DNA of 64,000 nt from contig UNRJ01000001.1 in assembly GCA_900537125.1 (NCBI GenBank), forward strand, positions 496,001 to 560,000, given 5' to 3'. Below, one piece after another: positions 36,257 to 44,821 of this stretch. Source of the DNA: Rhodobacteraceae bacterium Alg238-R152. Lineage in GTDB: Bacteria; Pseudomonadota; Alphaproteobacteria; Rhodobacterales; Rhodobacteraceae. The notes under the pieces are model-generated. The model made no database searches and was not told the origin of the DNA. It saw only the letters and a program-made list of their open reading frames with translations. Made by a program: the position numbers and the translations under genes. Each line of letters opens with the position of its first letter. The stretch's first letter is position 1.

Positions 36257-36910
36257 TTAGGCATGATCTGCGTAGGAAGCGTCCCAGAAATCGCGTTCAA
36301 GAGACACAGCACGTAAGAAGAGAGCCTCAACCTCGCGTTGGGACTCTGAACTCAAGGTTGGCCAAACAGCATCCAGCTGACCGCGCAGATACGCAACCAC
36401 GCCTTCAAAGCCGTCCCCAGCGTGCAGGGTAATCCATTCGGCAAAATAGAACGGCAGGTCGTCTTTGGGAGGGTTCACCGGGGTGGCCCAGCTCAGATAG
36501 ACCCATTCCGCGACAACCAACACCGCCAGCATCAATTCATACCGACCGGAGGCGGCGGCTTCGGCCATAAGGGTGTTGAACCCTTCGGTGGGCGGGGCAG
36601 GTGGCGCATTTTGCTCTGCCTCAGTCATGTCGAGCGCCTCAAAGGAGCGCAAAAAGTATGTGTTCTCAGGGCCCGTGACCAAGGCGAGAAATTGCGCCGC
36701 AGGCACCGAGTCAGCCAAAGTTGGTGCGTGGGCAATGGCGCTTGCGAGTAGGCGTACAAAATTACCGACAAACTGGTAGTCCTGGGCCAGATACCAGCGC
36801 ATTTTGTTGAGGGGCAGGGTGCCGTCTGCCAACTCGGTACAAAACGGGTGCGTGGTTGCGGCAGTCCAGTCGTCACCCGCAAGGGCGCGCAGATGGTCGG
36901 TCGGGCGCAT
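36257..36910 (-). CDS. tenA: TenA-family thiamin-salvage protein (TenA_E-like)
   Basis: 217 residues, all-helical TenA/thiaminase II fold; hydrolyses aminopyrimidine breakdown products of thiamin to salvage HMP. Recognised by HPFCTELADGTLPLNKMRWYLAQDYQFV (cited in part: FCTELADGTLPL, YLAQDYQF) and the C-terminal ERDFWDASY with the conserved Glu. In the place of the classic catalytic Cys (PCYWLY in Bacillus TenA) this protein has VAEWVY, so it belongs to the Cys-lacking TenA_E type. AGGAG 6 nt before ATG 36910. Orphan; no TPP riboswitch seen. Confidence 0.88.
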   Translation of the reverse strand: MRPTDHLRALAGDDWTAATTHPFCTELADGTLPLNKMRWYLAQDYQFVGNFVRLLASAIAHAPTLADSVPAAQFLALVTGPENTYFLRSFEALDMTEAEQNAPPAPPTEGFNTLMAEAAASGRYELMLAVLVVAEWVYLSWATPVNPPKDDLPFYFAEWITLHAGDGFEGVVAYLRGQLDAVWPTLSSESQREVEALFLRAVSLERDFWDASYADHA

Positions 36911-37023
36911 AAGAATCTCCTGTTGCGTGGCTCTTGTGGCCAGTTTGGTCGGAGAAAACGCAGATTGCGCAAGAGGTGCAAGCAGGTTTTGCTTTGCTCA
37001 TCATCCAAGAGCCAATAGTGACG

Positions 37024-37752
37024 TTACCGGCGAGCGCGGGCCTCCATCGCCTCTTCGCCCAGTGTGAGCGTATAGGTGGTCAGCTCGGCTAGGGCGGCAT
37101 CAGCGTCGGCGCCATTTTGCATCTCCAGAGCATCGGCAATGCGGGTGTGCAGGCCGATGATCACGTCGCGGTTGCGCTGAGTGAAGGTGATCATGTTCAT
37201 CAATGGTTGCATGGCTTCAACTGCACCTGCCAATTGATAAGACAGCACGGGATTGCCGGCGCCATCCACCAGCGCGCGGTGGAAGGCCACGTCGCTATCA
37301 CAAAAACGCTCATCTGAGAGGCCTGGTTGGGCCTGACGGTGGATTTCGGCGCGCATGGTGGCGAGATGATCCGGGGTCCGTCGGGCGGACGATAGTGGCG
37401 CACAGGCACGCTCCAATGCAAAGCGGGCCTCGCAGGCGGTTTGAAAGTCCACGGCATTCATGGAGAGCAAAAGCGTGCTGGTTGTGATGTGTTGGGCGTA
37501 GGCCTCGTCATAAGACAGGCGTCTTACAAAAGCTCCGCCGGTTGCGCCGCGCTGGGTTCGGATCAAATTCTGTGCCGCCAAACGCTTGAGCGCTTCACGC
37601 ACTGTGGAGCGAGAGACCTGGAATTGGTCGGCGAGTTCGGCCTCTGAGGGCAGGCGTTCATCGACATTCATGTCACCAGAGATGATGGCATCACGGATGG
37701 CTTTGGCGATCTGGGCGGAGAGATCAGCGGGGCTTTGAGGATCTATTTTCAA
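37024..37752 (-). CDS. GntR/FadR-type (FCD domain) transcriptional regulator
   Basis: 242 residues. N-terminal winged helix (residues about 10-75: LPSEAELADQFQVSRSTVREAL, in part) and a helical FCD ligand domain with metal-binding positions (about 90-220; DSDVAFHRALVDGAGNPVL contains the usual Asp/His). The start seems to be TTG 37752: nearby ATGs run into TGA or TAA within four codons. The start lies beside the first of two operator-like TGTCTGACA sites, so autoregulation by covering the start region is likely. Divergent from DUF2182-DUF1326. Confidence 0.88.
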   Translation of the reverse strand: MKIDPQSPADLSAQIAKAIRDAIISGDMNVDERLPSEAELADQFQVSRSTVREALKRLAAQNLIRTQRGATGGAFVRRLSYDEAYAQHITTSTLLLSMNAVDFQTACEARFALERACAPLSSARRTPDHLATMRAEIHRQAQPGLSDERFCDSDVAFHRALVDGAGNPVLSYQLAGAVEAMQPLMNMITFTQRNRDVIIGLHTRIADALEMQNGADADAALAELTTYTLTLGEEAMEARARR

Positions 37753-37799
37753 TTGTCTGACATTTAGTGTTTGCTGCGCGTTTAATTGTCTGACATTTT
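37751..37799. promoter_or_regulatory. Two tandem GntR/FCD-type operator sites
   Basis: AATTGTCTGACATTT occurs twice, at 37751-37765 and 37784-37798, each holding the dyad TGTC-T-GACA (37754-37762 and 37787-37795). The copies are 33 bp apart, about three helical turns, on the same face of DNA. TGTC(N)GACA is like the sites of FCD-domain GntR regulators. The pair sits between the regulator gene and DUF2182 and likely controls both. Confidence 0.65.
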
Positions 37800-37842
37800 A
37801 GACAGCAAGTTGTGAGTCGTGGCAAGAGGAGGAATGTCGACG

Positions 37843-38604
37843 ATGATCGCAGATCGCATTCGTTCTATGACAGGGTTTCATTGGTTGGCGCTGTTTGGCG
37901 GCATCCTGGCCGCTTGGGCTGTGTTGTTTTTGATGGCTATTCCGGCAGAATTGCGAGACCTAAACGCGATCTACGGCGCGGATTTCTGGACTTCTCTTTG
38001 CACAATCACTCCAGATGCAAGCGGATTTGCGCGGGTGCTTTTGATGTGGGTTGTGATGAGTGCCGCGATGATGGCACCCACGGCATTGCCCGCGTTCGCC
38101 ACCTATGATGATTTGGCCCAACAGGCACCTGGGGCGAAGTTTTCCGCGCTTGTAGGCGGCTATTTGGGCGTGTGGATCGGGTTTTCCATACTGGCCGCAG
38201 CGTTACAAATGGTGTTGTTTCAAGCCGGCCTGTTGGGGGCATTGGGCGAAAGCCGCTCAGGCTTCTTTTCGGCCTTTTTGTTGGTGGTTGCAGGACTGTA
38301 TCAATTCTCGCCAATGAAAGAGGCCTGCCTGTCCAAGTGCCGCATGCCAATGACGTTTTTTATGCAGCACTGGGAGGAGGGGCCGTGGAAAAACGGCCTA
38401 CGTCTGGGCCTGACGTGTTTGGGCTGCTGCTGGGCGTTGATGCTTTTGGCTTTTGTGGGTGGCGTGATGAACATTGCCTTTATGGGGCTGGCCACGCTGA
38501 TCATGATTTTTGAGAAACTGCCCGAAATCGGGCGTTGGGTGACAAAACCGCTGGGGCTCGTGCTGCTGTGCATTGCAGGCTTCGTGGCGGCTAACGCCCT
38601 TTGA
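37843..38604 (+). CDS. DUF2182 family membrane protein
   Basis: 253 residues, six or seven membrane helices. Family hallmarks: LLMWVVMSAAMMAPTALPAF (residues about 60-79) and SPMKEACLSKCRMP with Cys/Met ligands, followed by GLRLGLTCLGCCWALML. These Cys/Met-rich loops led to its description as a predicted metal-binding membrane protein; its real function is unknown. I choose ATG 37843, 10 nt after AGGAGG; the ATG at 37834 is only 1 nt from it. Followed 24 bp later by the DUF1326 gene, a common partner. Confidence 0.85.
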   Translation: MIADRIRSMTGFHWLALFGGILAAWAVLFLMAIPAELRDLNAIYGADFWTSLCTITPDASGFARVLLMWVVMSAAMMAPTALPAFATYDDLAQQAPGAKFSALVGGYLGVWIGFSILAAALQMVLFQAGLLGALGESRSGFFSAFLLVVAGLYQFSPMKEACLSKCRMPMTFFMQHWEEGPWKNGLRLGLTCLGCCWALMLLAFVGGVMNIAFMGLATLIMIFEKLPEIGRWVTKPLGLVLLCIAGFVAANAL

Positions 38605-38628
38605 AGACCACTTGAGGAGGAACACACC

Positions 38629-39321
38629 ATGGCATCGGACAACATTCAAGCGCCCGCCAAAATCGACAACCGTCATCCGGAGGCGGCCAAGTCCGGGTTG
38701 GGCACCATTCCGTGGACCATCAAAGGGGAGCTGATCCTCAACTGTAACTGTACTGTGTTCTGTCCCTGCGTGGTCAGCCTCGGCCTGCATCCGCCAACCG
38801 AAGGGCATTGTCAGACCTGGGGTGGTGTGCGGATTGACGAAGGTCAGTATGGCGATGTCGACCTGTCAGGTCTCAACATTGGTTTGTTGATTGAGATCCC
38901 AGGCATGATGAGCCGCGGAAATTGGAAAGTTGCGCTGTTCATTGATGATCGCGCCAGCCCTGAGGCCTACAATGCGCTGATCGATATCTTCAGTGGCAAA
39001 GCAAAAGGCACCACAGGTCTGTTCAAGGTGCTGGTTGGGGAGATCATTGGCGTGGAGCGTCAGCCGGTGGGCTACGAAACTTCAGAGGACGGCAAAACCC
39101 GTCACATCACCGTGGGTCGCAAGATTGAAGGTGTGGTCTACCCTGTTGAAGGCAAAGACAAAGACGAAGAGATCGTGATCAAAAACACCAAATACTGGAT
39201 GGGGCCGGACATCACTGTGGCCACGGCCAGCAAAGGCCGTGTGCGGGCCTTTGGTCGGGTGTGGGATTTTGATGGGCGTTCCGCTGAAATCTGTCAGATC
39301 GACTGGCACGGACCTCGGTAA
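38629..39321 (+). CDS. DUF1326 family protein
   Basis: 230 residues, soluble, with no signal peptide. An N-terminal cysteine motif (LILNCNCTVFCPCVVSLG: CNC then CPC, residues about 37-46) plus HCQTW about 20 residues later is the family signature and suits metal binding. The rest is a beta-rich domain. DUF1326 genes often lie beside DUF2182, and a soluble metal-binding partner for the membrane protein is a fair guess; no biochemistry is known to me. Strong Shine-Dalgarno GAGGAGG precedes ATG 38629. Downstream DinB-like gene follows after 5 bp. Confidence 0.88.
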   Translation: MASDNIQAPAKIDNRHPEAAKSGLGTIPWTIKGELILNCNCTVFCPCVVSLGLHPPTEGHCQTWGGVRIDEGQYGDVDLSGLNIGLLIEIPGMMSRGNWKVALFIDDRASPEAYNALIDIFSGKAKGTTGLFKVLVGEIIGVERQPVGYETSEDGKTRHITVGRKIEGVVYPVEGKDKDEEIVIKNTKYWMGPDITVATASKGRVRAFGRVWDFDGRSAEICQIDWHGPR

Positions 39322-39326
39322 GCACC

Positions 39327-39845
39327 ATGGGCATGATCACGCCAGAGTATTGCCAGATGATGGCGCGCTACAATGCGTGGCAGAACGCGCAGATGCGGGC
39401 GGCGTGTGAGACACTGACCGAGGCGGAATTGCGGGCTGATCGTGGTGCGTTTTTTGGCTCGGTTATGGCCACGCTCAACCATATTTTGTGGGGGGATACC
39501 TTGTGGATGGGCCGATTTGACGGTGGGGATGCACCGTCTGTGCCCGCAAAGCAGCATGCCGAGATTTGCGCTACATTTGCAATTTGGGCACAGGAGCGCC
39601 TGCGTATGGATCAGCGCATTATGAGATGGTCTGACCATGTTACGCTGGAAAGCCTAGGTGGTGATTTGCGGTGGTATGCGCAGATGTTGGACAAAGACAT
39701 GCACAAGCCGATGGCGCAATGTGTGGTGGGATTGTTCAATCATCAAACGCATCATCGCGGGCAGGTGCATGCCATGCTGACCGGGTTTGGTCGCAAAACC
39801 GAAGACACCGATTTGGTTTTGATGCCGGATGGGTTTGATCTGTGA
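39327..39845 (+). CDS. DinB family protein
   Basis: 172 residues, four-helix bundle of the DinB/YfiT-like metalloenzyme superfamily. Three His positions expected to bind a divalent metal are in ATLNHILWGD and in NHQTHHRGQVHAML near the C-terminus. Members include mycothiol- and bacillithiol-dependent transferases, but alphaproteobacterial ones are uncharacterised. Third gene of the DUF2182-DUF1326-DinB run under the GntR-type operator sites. A second ATG at 39333 is possible. Confidence 0.87.
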   Translation: MGMITPEYCQMMARYNAWQNAQMRAACETLTEAELRADRGAFFGSVMATLNHILWGDTLWMGRFDGGDAPSVPAKQHAEICATFAIWAQERLRMDQRIMRWSDHVTLESLGGDLRWYAQMLDKDMHKPMAQCVVGLFNHQTHHRGQVHAMLTGFGRKTEDTDLVLMPDGFDL

Positions 39846-39922
39846 CGCGGAGGGCAGGGCCTTCGGCGAGGATATTTAGGGACAATGAATGCGGCGCGGC
39901 GGCGCGGCTTGGAGGGAGAGAA

Positions 39923-40918
39923 ATGATGTTCAAAGCACTGGTGATGGACCAAAACGACGACGGTTTGGCAAGCGCGTCGATCAAAGATTTGACGCTGGAT
40001 GACCTGCCAAATGCCGAGGTGACCGTGGCGGTGGAGTATTCCACGGTGAACTACAAAGACGGGCTATGCCTGTCGCCCAAAGGCGGCGGACTGGTGCGCA
40101 AATACCCGCATATCCCAGGCATTGATTTTGCCGGCACCGTCGAGGCTTCCGATGATGACCGCTACAAGCCGGGCGACAAGGTTGTGCTGACCGGGTGGCG
40201 TGTGGGCGAGGCGCATTGGGGCGGATATGGGCAAAAGGCGCGGGTCAAAGCGGATTGGCTGGTGCCATTGCCAGACGGCTTGTCCCCACAGCAGGCGATG
40301 GCGGTGGGCACCGCGGGTTTCACGTCGATGTTGTCGGTGATGGCGCTGGAAGATCACGGATTGAAGCCGGGCAACGGGCCGGTGTTGGTGACTGGTGCGG
40401 CTGGCGGTGTGGGCTCTGTGGCGGTCGCGATCCTGGCCAACCTTGGCTGTGAAGTTGCGGGTGTGACCGGGCGGCCTGAAAGCGGTGACTACCTTAAGTC
40501 CCTGGGCGCCACCCAGATTGTGGCCCGTGAAGAGCTGAATGAAACGGTGAAACGTCCACTGGAAGGTGAGACATGGGCGGGCTGTATTGATGCGGTAGGC
40601 GGCGCGATGTTGGCGCGTGTGTTGGGCCAAATGAAATACGGCGGCTCGGTTGCGGCGGTTGGTTTGGCTGGTGGTGCGGCGTTGCCCGCGACCGTGATCC
40701 CGTTTCTGCTGCGCGGGGTGAACCTTTTGGGTATCGATTCCGTGATGCAGCCGTATGATAACCGCCTGCGAGCCTGGGAGCGAATTGCCAAAGACCTGCC
40801 GATGGACAAGCTGGAAGCGATGGTGAAACCCGCGACGCTGACGGATTTGCCGCAATTGGGTGCCGACATTTTGAAAGGTCAGGTCCAAGGGCGCGTTGTG
40901 GTTGACGTAAACGCCTAA
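39923..40918 (+). CDS. acuI: Acryloyl-CoA reductase (NADPH), AcuI/YhdH type
   Basis: 331 residues, zinc-independent medium-chain dehydrogenase/reductase. Reduces the toxic acryloyl-CoA to propionyl-CoA; in roseobacters it detoxifies acrylate from DMSP. Features: YSTVNYKDGLCLS (N-terminal), GIDFAGTVEAS, the NADPH fold VLVTGAAGGVGSVAV (about residues 150-164), and GLAGGAALPATVIPFLLRGVNLLGIDSV, quoted in part as FLLRGVNLLGID, all typical of the YhdH/AcuI group. GGAGG 7 nt before ATG 39923; ATG 39926 is equally possible. No other DMSP gene is in the window. Confidence 0.9.
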   Translation: MMFKALVMDQNDDGLASASIKDLTLDDLPNAEVTVAVEYSTVNYKDGLCLSPKGGGLVRKYPHIPGIDFAGTVEASDDDRYKPGDKVVLTGWRVGEAHWGGYGQKARVKADWLVPLPDGLSPQQAMAVGTAGFTSMLSVMALEDHGLKPGNGPVLVTGAAGGVGSVAVAILANLGCEVAGVTGRPESGDYLKSLGATQIVAREELNETVKRPLEGETWAGCIDAVGGAMLARVLGQMKYGGSVAAVGLAGGAALPATVIPFLLRGVNLLGIDSVMQPYDNRLRAWERIAKDLPMDKLEAMVKPATLTDLPQLGADILKGQVQGRVVVDVNA

Positions 40919-40940
40919 GCGCGCGAGAAAACAGACAAAC

Positions 40941-40969
40941 AGGCGGGTGAGGGATCTTGCCCGCCTTTT
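40941..40969 (+). terminator. Terminator after acuI
   Basis: AGGCGGG and CCCGCCT form a 7-bp stem with a 12-nt loop, followed by four T residues; 22 bp after the acuI stop. Confidence 0.75.
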
Positions 40970-40994
40970 GCATGTCTTTGGGAGAAAATCCGCT

Positions 40995-41411
40995 ATGGCG
41001 TATGACAGTGACAATATTTTTGCAAAAATCCTGCGGGGCGAAATCCCCAGCGAGAAGCTCTATGAAGACGATGACACCTATGTGTTTATGGACATCATGC
41101 CGCGCGCGGATGGGCATTGCCTGATCATCCCAAAAACCCCGTGCCGCAATATGTTGGATGCAACTCCGGAGCAGCTCTTGGCATGCCTTCAGACAGTGCA
41201 AAAAATGGGCCATGCCGTGATGACAGCCCTTGGTGCTGAAGGTGTGACCGTACAACAGTTTAATGAAGCTGCCGGCGGGCAGGAGGTATTCCACCTGCAT
41301 TACCATGTGCTGCCACGCCACGAAGGGGTGAAACTGCGCCCGCCGGGCACAATGGCGGATTTTGCGGTCCTCAAAGAGCAGGCGGATAAGATCCGTGCTG
41401 CATTGGCATAA
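40995..41411 (+). CDS. HIT family nucleotide hydrolase/transferase
   Basis: 138 residues, histidine-triad protein. The C-terminal HLHYHVLPR carries the HxHxH catalytic triad, and IFAKILRGEIPSEKLYEDD is the usual opening of HINT-like members. Likely hydrolyses adenosine phosphoramidates; cytoplasmic. ATG 40995 is chosen because the longer frame overlaps the acuI terminator. Followed by its own hairpin. Confidence 0.93.
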   Translation: MAYDSDNIFAKILRGEIPSEKLYEDDDTYVFMDIMPRADGHCLIIPKTPCRNMLDATPEQLLACLQTVQKMGHAVMTALGAEGVTVQQFNEAAGGQEVFHLHYHVLPRHEGVKLRPPGTMADFAVLKEQADKIRAALA

Positions 41412-41426
41412 ACGTCGCGGTGTGTT

Positions 41427-41466
41427 GTCGTTTCTCAGCTTGACCCAACCGGGAAACGACGGTTTT
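41427..41466 (+). terminator. Candidate terminator after HIT gene
   Basis: GTCGTTTC (41427-41434) and GAAACGAC (41453-41460) make a perfect 8-bp stem with an 18-nt loop, followed by GGTTTT. The T tract is short, so termination may be partial. Confidence 0.6.
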
Positions 41467-41494
41467 GTGCAGGGCAAATAAGGGAAGGTTTCCA

Positions 41495-42715
41495 ATGCTT
41501 GACGTAGATTTTGTGCGCAGTCAGTTTCCGGCGTTTTCAGAGAAATCGCTGGAAGGACAAGCCTTTTTTGAGAACGCAGGCGGGAGTTACACCTCTGCTC
41601 AGGTGATTGATCGGTTGAGCCGATTTTATCGAGAACGCAAAGTGCAGCCTTATGCGCCGTATCGTGCCTCCGAGCTGGCCGGGGCGGAAATGGATGAGGC
41701 GCGGGCCCGGCTAGCGGGTCTTTTGGGGGTGGACAGTGATGAAGTGTCCTTTGGCCCGTCGACCACGCAGAATGTTTATGTTCTGGCACAGGCGTTCCGT
41801 CAGTGGATGGACCCTGGTGATGCGATCATCGTGACCAATCAAGATCATGAGGCAAATACCGGCCCGTGGCGGCGGTTGGCGGAGGACGGCATCGAAATTC
41901 GGGAATGGAAGATTGATCCCGAGACCGGACATCTGGACCCCGAAAAGCTCATGGAGCTGCTGGATGACCGGGTACGACTGGTGTGCTTCCCACATTGCTC
42001 CAACGTAGTTGGCGAAATCAATCCGGTCGCCAAGATCACATCATTGGCCCATGCGGCGGGGGCCTTTGTTTGTGTTGACGGGGTCAGCTACGCGCCTCAT
42101 GGGCTGCCGGATGTGGGGGGTATGGCGGCGGACATCTATATGTTCTCAGCCTACAAAACCTACGGACCACACCAAGGTATTATGGTGATCCGGCGCAATC
42201 TGGGAGAAATGCTGCCCAACCAAGGGCATTATTTCAACGGGGGCGACCTCTACAAGCGGTTTACGCCTGCTGGACCAGATCATGCGCAGGTGGCGGCAAG
42301 CGCGGGCATGGTTGACTACATAGAGGCGCTGGCGGCACATCATGGTGTGTTGGGCGAAACACCAGTATCAACTGGGGCCGCAGTACATGACCTTATGCGT
42401 GCCCATGAAGAAACGCTGCTGCAGCCGCTATTGGATTATGTAAGCTCAAAAAATTCTGTGAGATTAATTGGCCCTACGGAGGCGGCCCAGAGGGCCCCAA
42501 CAGTGGCTTTAGTTGCCAATACGCCGGGCGAAGCGTTGGCAGCTCAGTTGGCATCCCACGGCGTTATGGCGGGCGGCGGTGATTTCTACGCGCTGCGCGC
42601 GCTGGAGGGCATGAATGTTGATGCAACTCACGGCGTTTTACGGGTGAGTTTTGTGCATTACACCAGCGAAAGCGACGTGCAAAAGTTGATTTCAGCTTTG
42701 GATGCGACGCTGTAG
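41495..42715 (+). CDS. Cysteine desulfurase-like aminotransferase class V protein
   Basis: 406 residues, PLP-dependent fold type I. The Schiff-base Lys is in MFSAYKTYGPHQG (about residue 225) with the cofactor Asp in VCVDGVSYAPH upstream. The opening FPAFSEKSLEGQAFFENAGGSY matches the VC1184/TIGR01976 cysteine-desulfurase-like group, which is separate from SufS and IscS. No clear mobile catalytic Cys loop is apparent, so true desulfurase activity is uncertain. Shine-Dalgarno GGGAAGG precedes ATG 41495. Confidence 0.87.
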   Translation: MLDVDFVRSQFPAFSEKSLEGQAFFENAGGSYTSAQVIDRLSRFYRERKVQPYAPYRASELAGAEMDEARARLAGLLGVDSDEVSFGPSTTQNVYVLAQAFRQWMDPGDAIIVTNQDHEANTGPWRRLAEDGIEIREWKIDPETGHLDPEKLMELLDDRVRLVCFPHCSNVVGEINPVAKITSLAHAAGAFVCVDGVSYAPHGLPDVGGMAADIYMFSAYKTYGPHQGIMVIRRNLGEMLPNQGHYFNGGDLYKRFTPAGPDHAQVAASAGMVDYIEALAAHHGVLGETPVSTGAAVHDLMRAHEETLLQPLLDYVSSKNSVRLIGPTEAAQRAPTVALVANTPGEALAAQLASHGVMAGGGDFYALRALEGMNVDATHGVLRVSFVHYTSESDVQKLISALDATL

Positions 42716-43175
42716 TATTGGATCAGATTTGCTTCGTAAGCTGTTGTAAAATAATTTAAAAATGGCTTTGATCTGCCGCGGACATCTTACTTACACTCAC
42801 ACGGTCTGTGGTGTCGCGGAATTCTGCGGTTGCCTGACTTTGGTATTTAGACAAGAGGCCCAGCGAAGGCGCTCTTGTCGAAGACCGTCCGAGATCCCAT
42901 ATTGAAAACCTCAGCGGCACAGCAACATGCGTGCGCTGGCGCCGCGGAGAGCCTTGCCGCGGGAGTTTGAGGCGCGGGGGATGCTCTGATCCTGCGGCGA
43001 GGTGCGTCGCGTTAGTTTTATTGAAAACTGGTCTTCTGTGGGTAAATTGCCCGCCTGAAACTTGGTTGGAACGGCGCGCGCACCGCTGATGAAACGGCCA
43101 ATTCAGAATAATTTCTTGCCGTAAGGTGCTGTTCTCGCCTAGCATTTGGAGCACACAGGGAAGAAGGGACTTCAA
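42716..43175. other. Intergenic stretch without a recognised gene
   Basis: About 460 bp between the desulfurase-like gene and cfa. The frames here have no ribosome-binding sites and no protein-like composition. No tRNA, small-RNA scaffold or strong hairpin with T tract was found. It should contain the cfa promoter near its right end. Confidence 0.5.
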
Positions 43176-44387
43176 ATGTACCTGACAACCACAAATGGTG
43201 AGGACAACCTACCGCGCTATTTTTCGGCGGTGTTTGAAGCTGCATTGAAGATCAACCATGGGCGCATCGACTTTGTCTTAGAAGATGGGCGCAGGTTTCG
43301 TGCAGAGGGGCCAAGGCCCGGTCCGCTATGCGAAATGCATGTGCACAACGGAGACACGTTTGCGCGTCTGATGCGCGAGGGTGAACTTGGCTTCTGTGAA
43401 GCTTATCTTGAAGGTTGGTGGTCATCACCTGATTTACAGGCGTTCTGTGACTTTCTGCGCACCGACAACGATGCGCTTTATGATGGGTTTCCGGGTCTGT
43501 ATTTTGTGCGGGCGTTTGAGCGGTTGCGTCATTGGAAGAACAACAACACAAAGTCCCAAGCCAAGAAAAACATCAGCCACCACTATGACTTGGGCAACGA
43601 GTTTTATGGGCTGTGGCTGGATGACACCATGACCTACTCGTCGGCAATTTTTGAAACCGGGCAAGAGAGCATGGAAGACGCGCAAACCGCAAAATACGCC
43701 AGTATGGTGGATCATATGGGGGTGAAACCCGGTGATCACGTGCTGGAAATTGGCTGTGGCTGGGGCGGATTTGCGGAATACGCGGCCAAGGAACGTGGAA
43801 TAAAGGTCACGGGTCTGACAATTTCTGAAGAGCAGTTGAAGTTTGCTCGGGAGCGCATTGAAAAGGCGGGACTTTCCGATCTTGTGGAGTTCAAGCTTCA
43901 AGACTATCGAGACGAAACAGCCACTTACGATGGCATCGCCAGCATCGAGATGTTTGAAGCGGTGGGCGAGAAATACTGGTCGGTCTATTTTGACACCGTG
44001 CGGGAACGGTTGAAGCCTGGTGCCAAAGCCACATTACAGATCATCACCATCACTGAGAGTCGGTTTGACCAATACCGAAAGGGCGTTGATTTCATTCAGA
44101 AATACATCTTTCCTGGCGGGATGCTGCCCAGTCCGTCAGCGCTGAGAGAAGAAGTTACGAAAGCTGGATTAAGTGTATTGGGCTCAGTTGAATTTGGCGA
44201 CAGCTACAGCCAAACGTTGCGGCGCTGGTATGGGACATTCAACGACAGTTGGGATCACATCCAAACTATGGGGTTTGATGAACGTTTCCGCCGCATGTGG
44301 AATTTTTATCTGACCTCTTGTGCTGCGGCGTTTCACAGTGGAAGCTGCGACGTGACTCAAATCACGATTTCAAAGCCCGGTACATGA
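43176..44387 (+). CDS. cfa: Cyclopropane-fatty-acyl-phospholipid synthase family protein
   Basis: 403 residues. SAM-dependent methylation of lipid double bonds, at the membrane surface. Motifs: NISHHYDLGNEFYGLWLDDTMTYSSAIF (cited as HHYDLGNEFY and MTYSSAIF), SAM site VLEIGCGWGGFAEYAA (residues about 190-205), SIEMFEAVGEKYW with the conserved Glu, and QKYIFPGGMLPS. N-terminal lipid-binding domain about 1-120. AAGAAGGG lies before ATG 43176. Its TGA overlaps the trgA start (ATGA), so it is coupled to the tellurite-resistance genes. Confidence 0.93.
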   Translation: MYLTTTNGEDNLPRYFSAVFEAALKINHGRIDFVLEDGRRFRAEGPRPGPLCEMHVHNGDTFARLMREGELGFCEAYLEGWWSSPDLQAFCDFLRTDNDALYDGFPGLYFVRAFERLRHWKNNNTKSQAKKNISHHYDLGNEFYGLWLDDTMTYSSAIFETGQESMEDAQTAKYASMVDHMGVKPGDHVLEIGCGWGGFAEYAAKERGIKVTGLTISEEQLKFARERIEKAGLSDLVEFKLQDYRDETATYDGIASIEMFEAVGEKYWSVYFDTVRERLKPGAKATLQIITITESRFDQYRKGVDFIQKYIFPGGMLPSPSALREEVTKAGLSVLGSVEFGDSYSQTLRRWYGTFNDSWDHIQTMGFDERFRRMWNFYLTSCAAAFHSGSCDVTQITISKPGT

Positions 44388-44818
44388 TCACATCAAATAA
44401 GTTAATCGCTGCTATCAGTCTCGCCACGATAGGTGGATTGGTGGCCGAATTTGTGAAACCCCAGATGCCGGAGGGGTCCGACCCCGGTCACATGACCTTG
44501 GTCAGCGCCGGTATTGGCCTGGTTGTTGGCTGGCGTGTGATGGGACGGCGGGCCGGGCGCAGTCGCCCTCTGGAGCTTGGCCTTTTAGGCGTTGCCTCGT
44601 TGGTGTTCTGGGGCTTGATTATGTTTGGTATCATCGAAATGCTGCGCCTAGCGATGCGACGCCGATTGGACGAGCCAGTGGAGGCCATGGAGCGCGTTGT
44701 GACGATTGCGATGGAGTATGCGCTGTATCTGGCCCATCCCAGCATTCTGGTGACCTTAGCCGTGGGCGCCGTTGTGAGCGGGTATGTTACAAATTATGCT
44801 GCTCGGAACTGGGGCTGA
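44384..44818 (+). CDS. trgA: TrgA family membrane protein
   Basis: 144 residues with three membrane helices (LIAAISLATIGGLVAEFV; LGLLGVASLVFWGLIMFGII; PSILVTLAVGAVVSGYV). TrgA is one part of the tellurite-resistance locus trgAB-cysK described in Rhodobacter sphaeroides; its biochemical role is not known. Gene order here (trgA, trgB, cysK) agrees with that locus, and cfa is joined upstream by a 4-bp overlap. I begin at ATG 44384. Confidence 0.85.
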   Translation: MITSNKLIAAISLATIGGLVAEFVKPQMPEGSDPGHMTLVSAGIGLVVGWRVMGRRAGRSRPLELGLLGVASLVFWGLIMFGIIEMLRLAMRRRLDEPVEAMERVVTIAMEYALYLAHPSILVTLAVGAVVSGYVTNYAARNWG

Positions 44819-44821
44819 ACC

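Noticed and set aside
42756-43175. Minus-strand frame of 139 codons before cfa
   Set aside because: Arg/Ser/His-rich, no start signal, no family likeness; treated as empty intergenic DNA.
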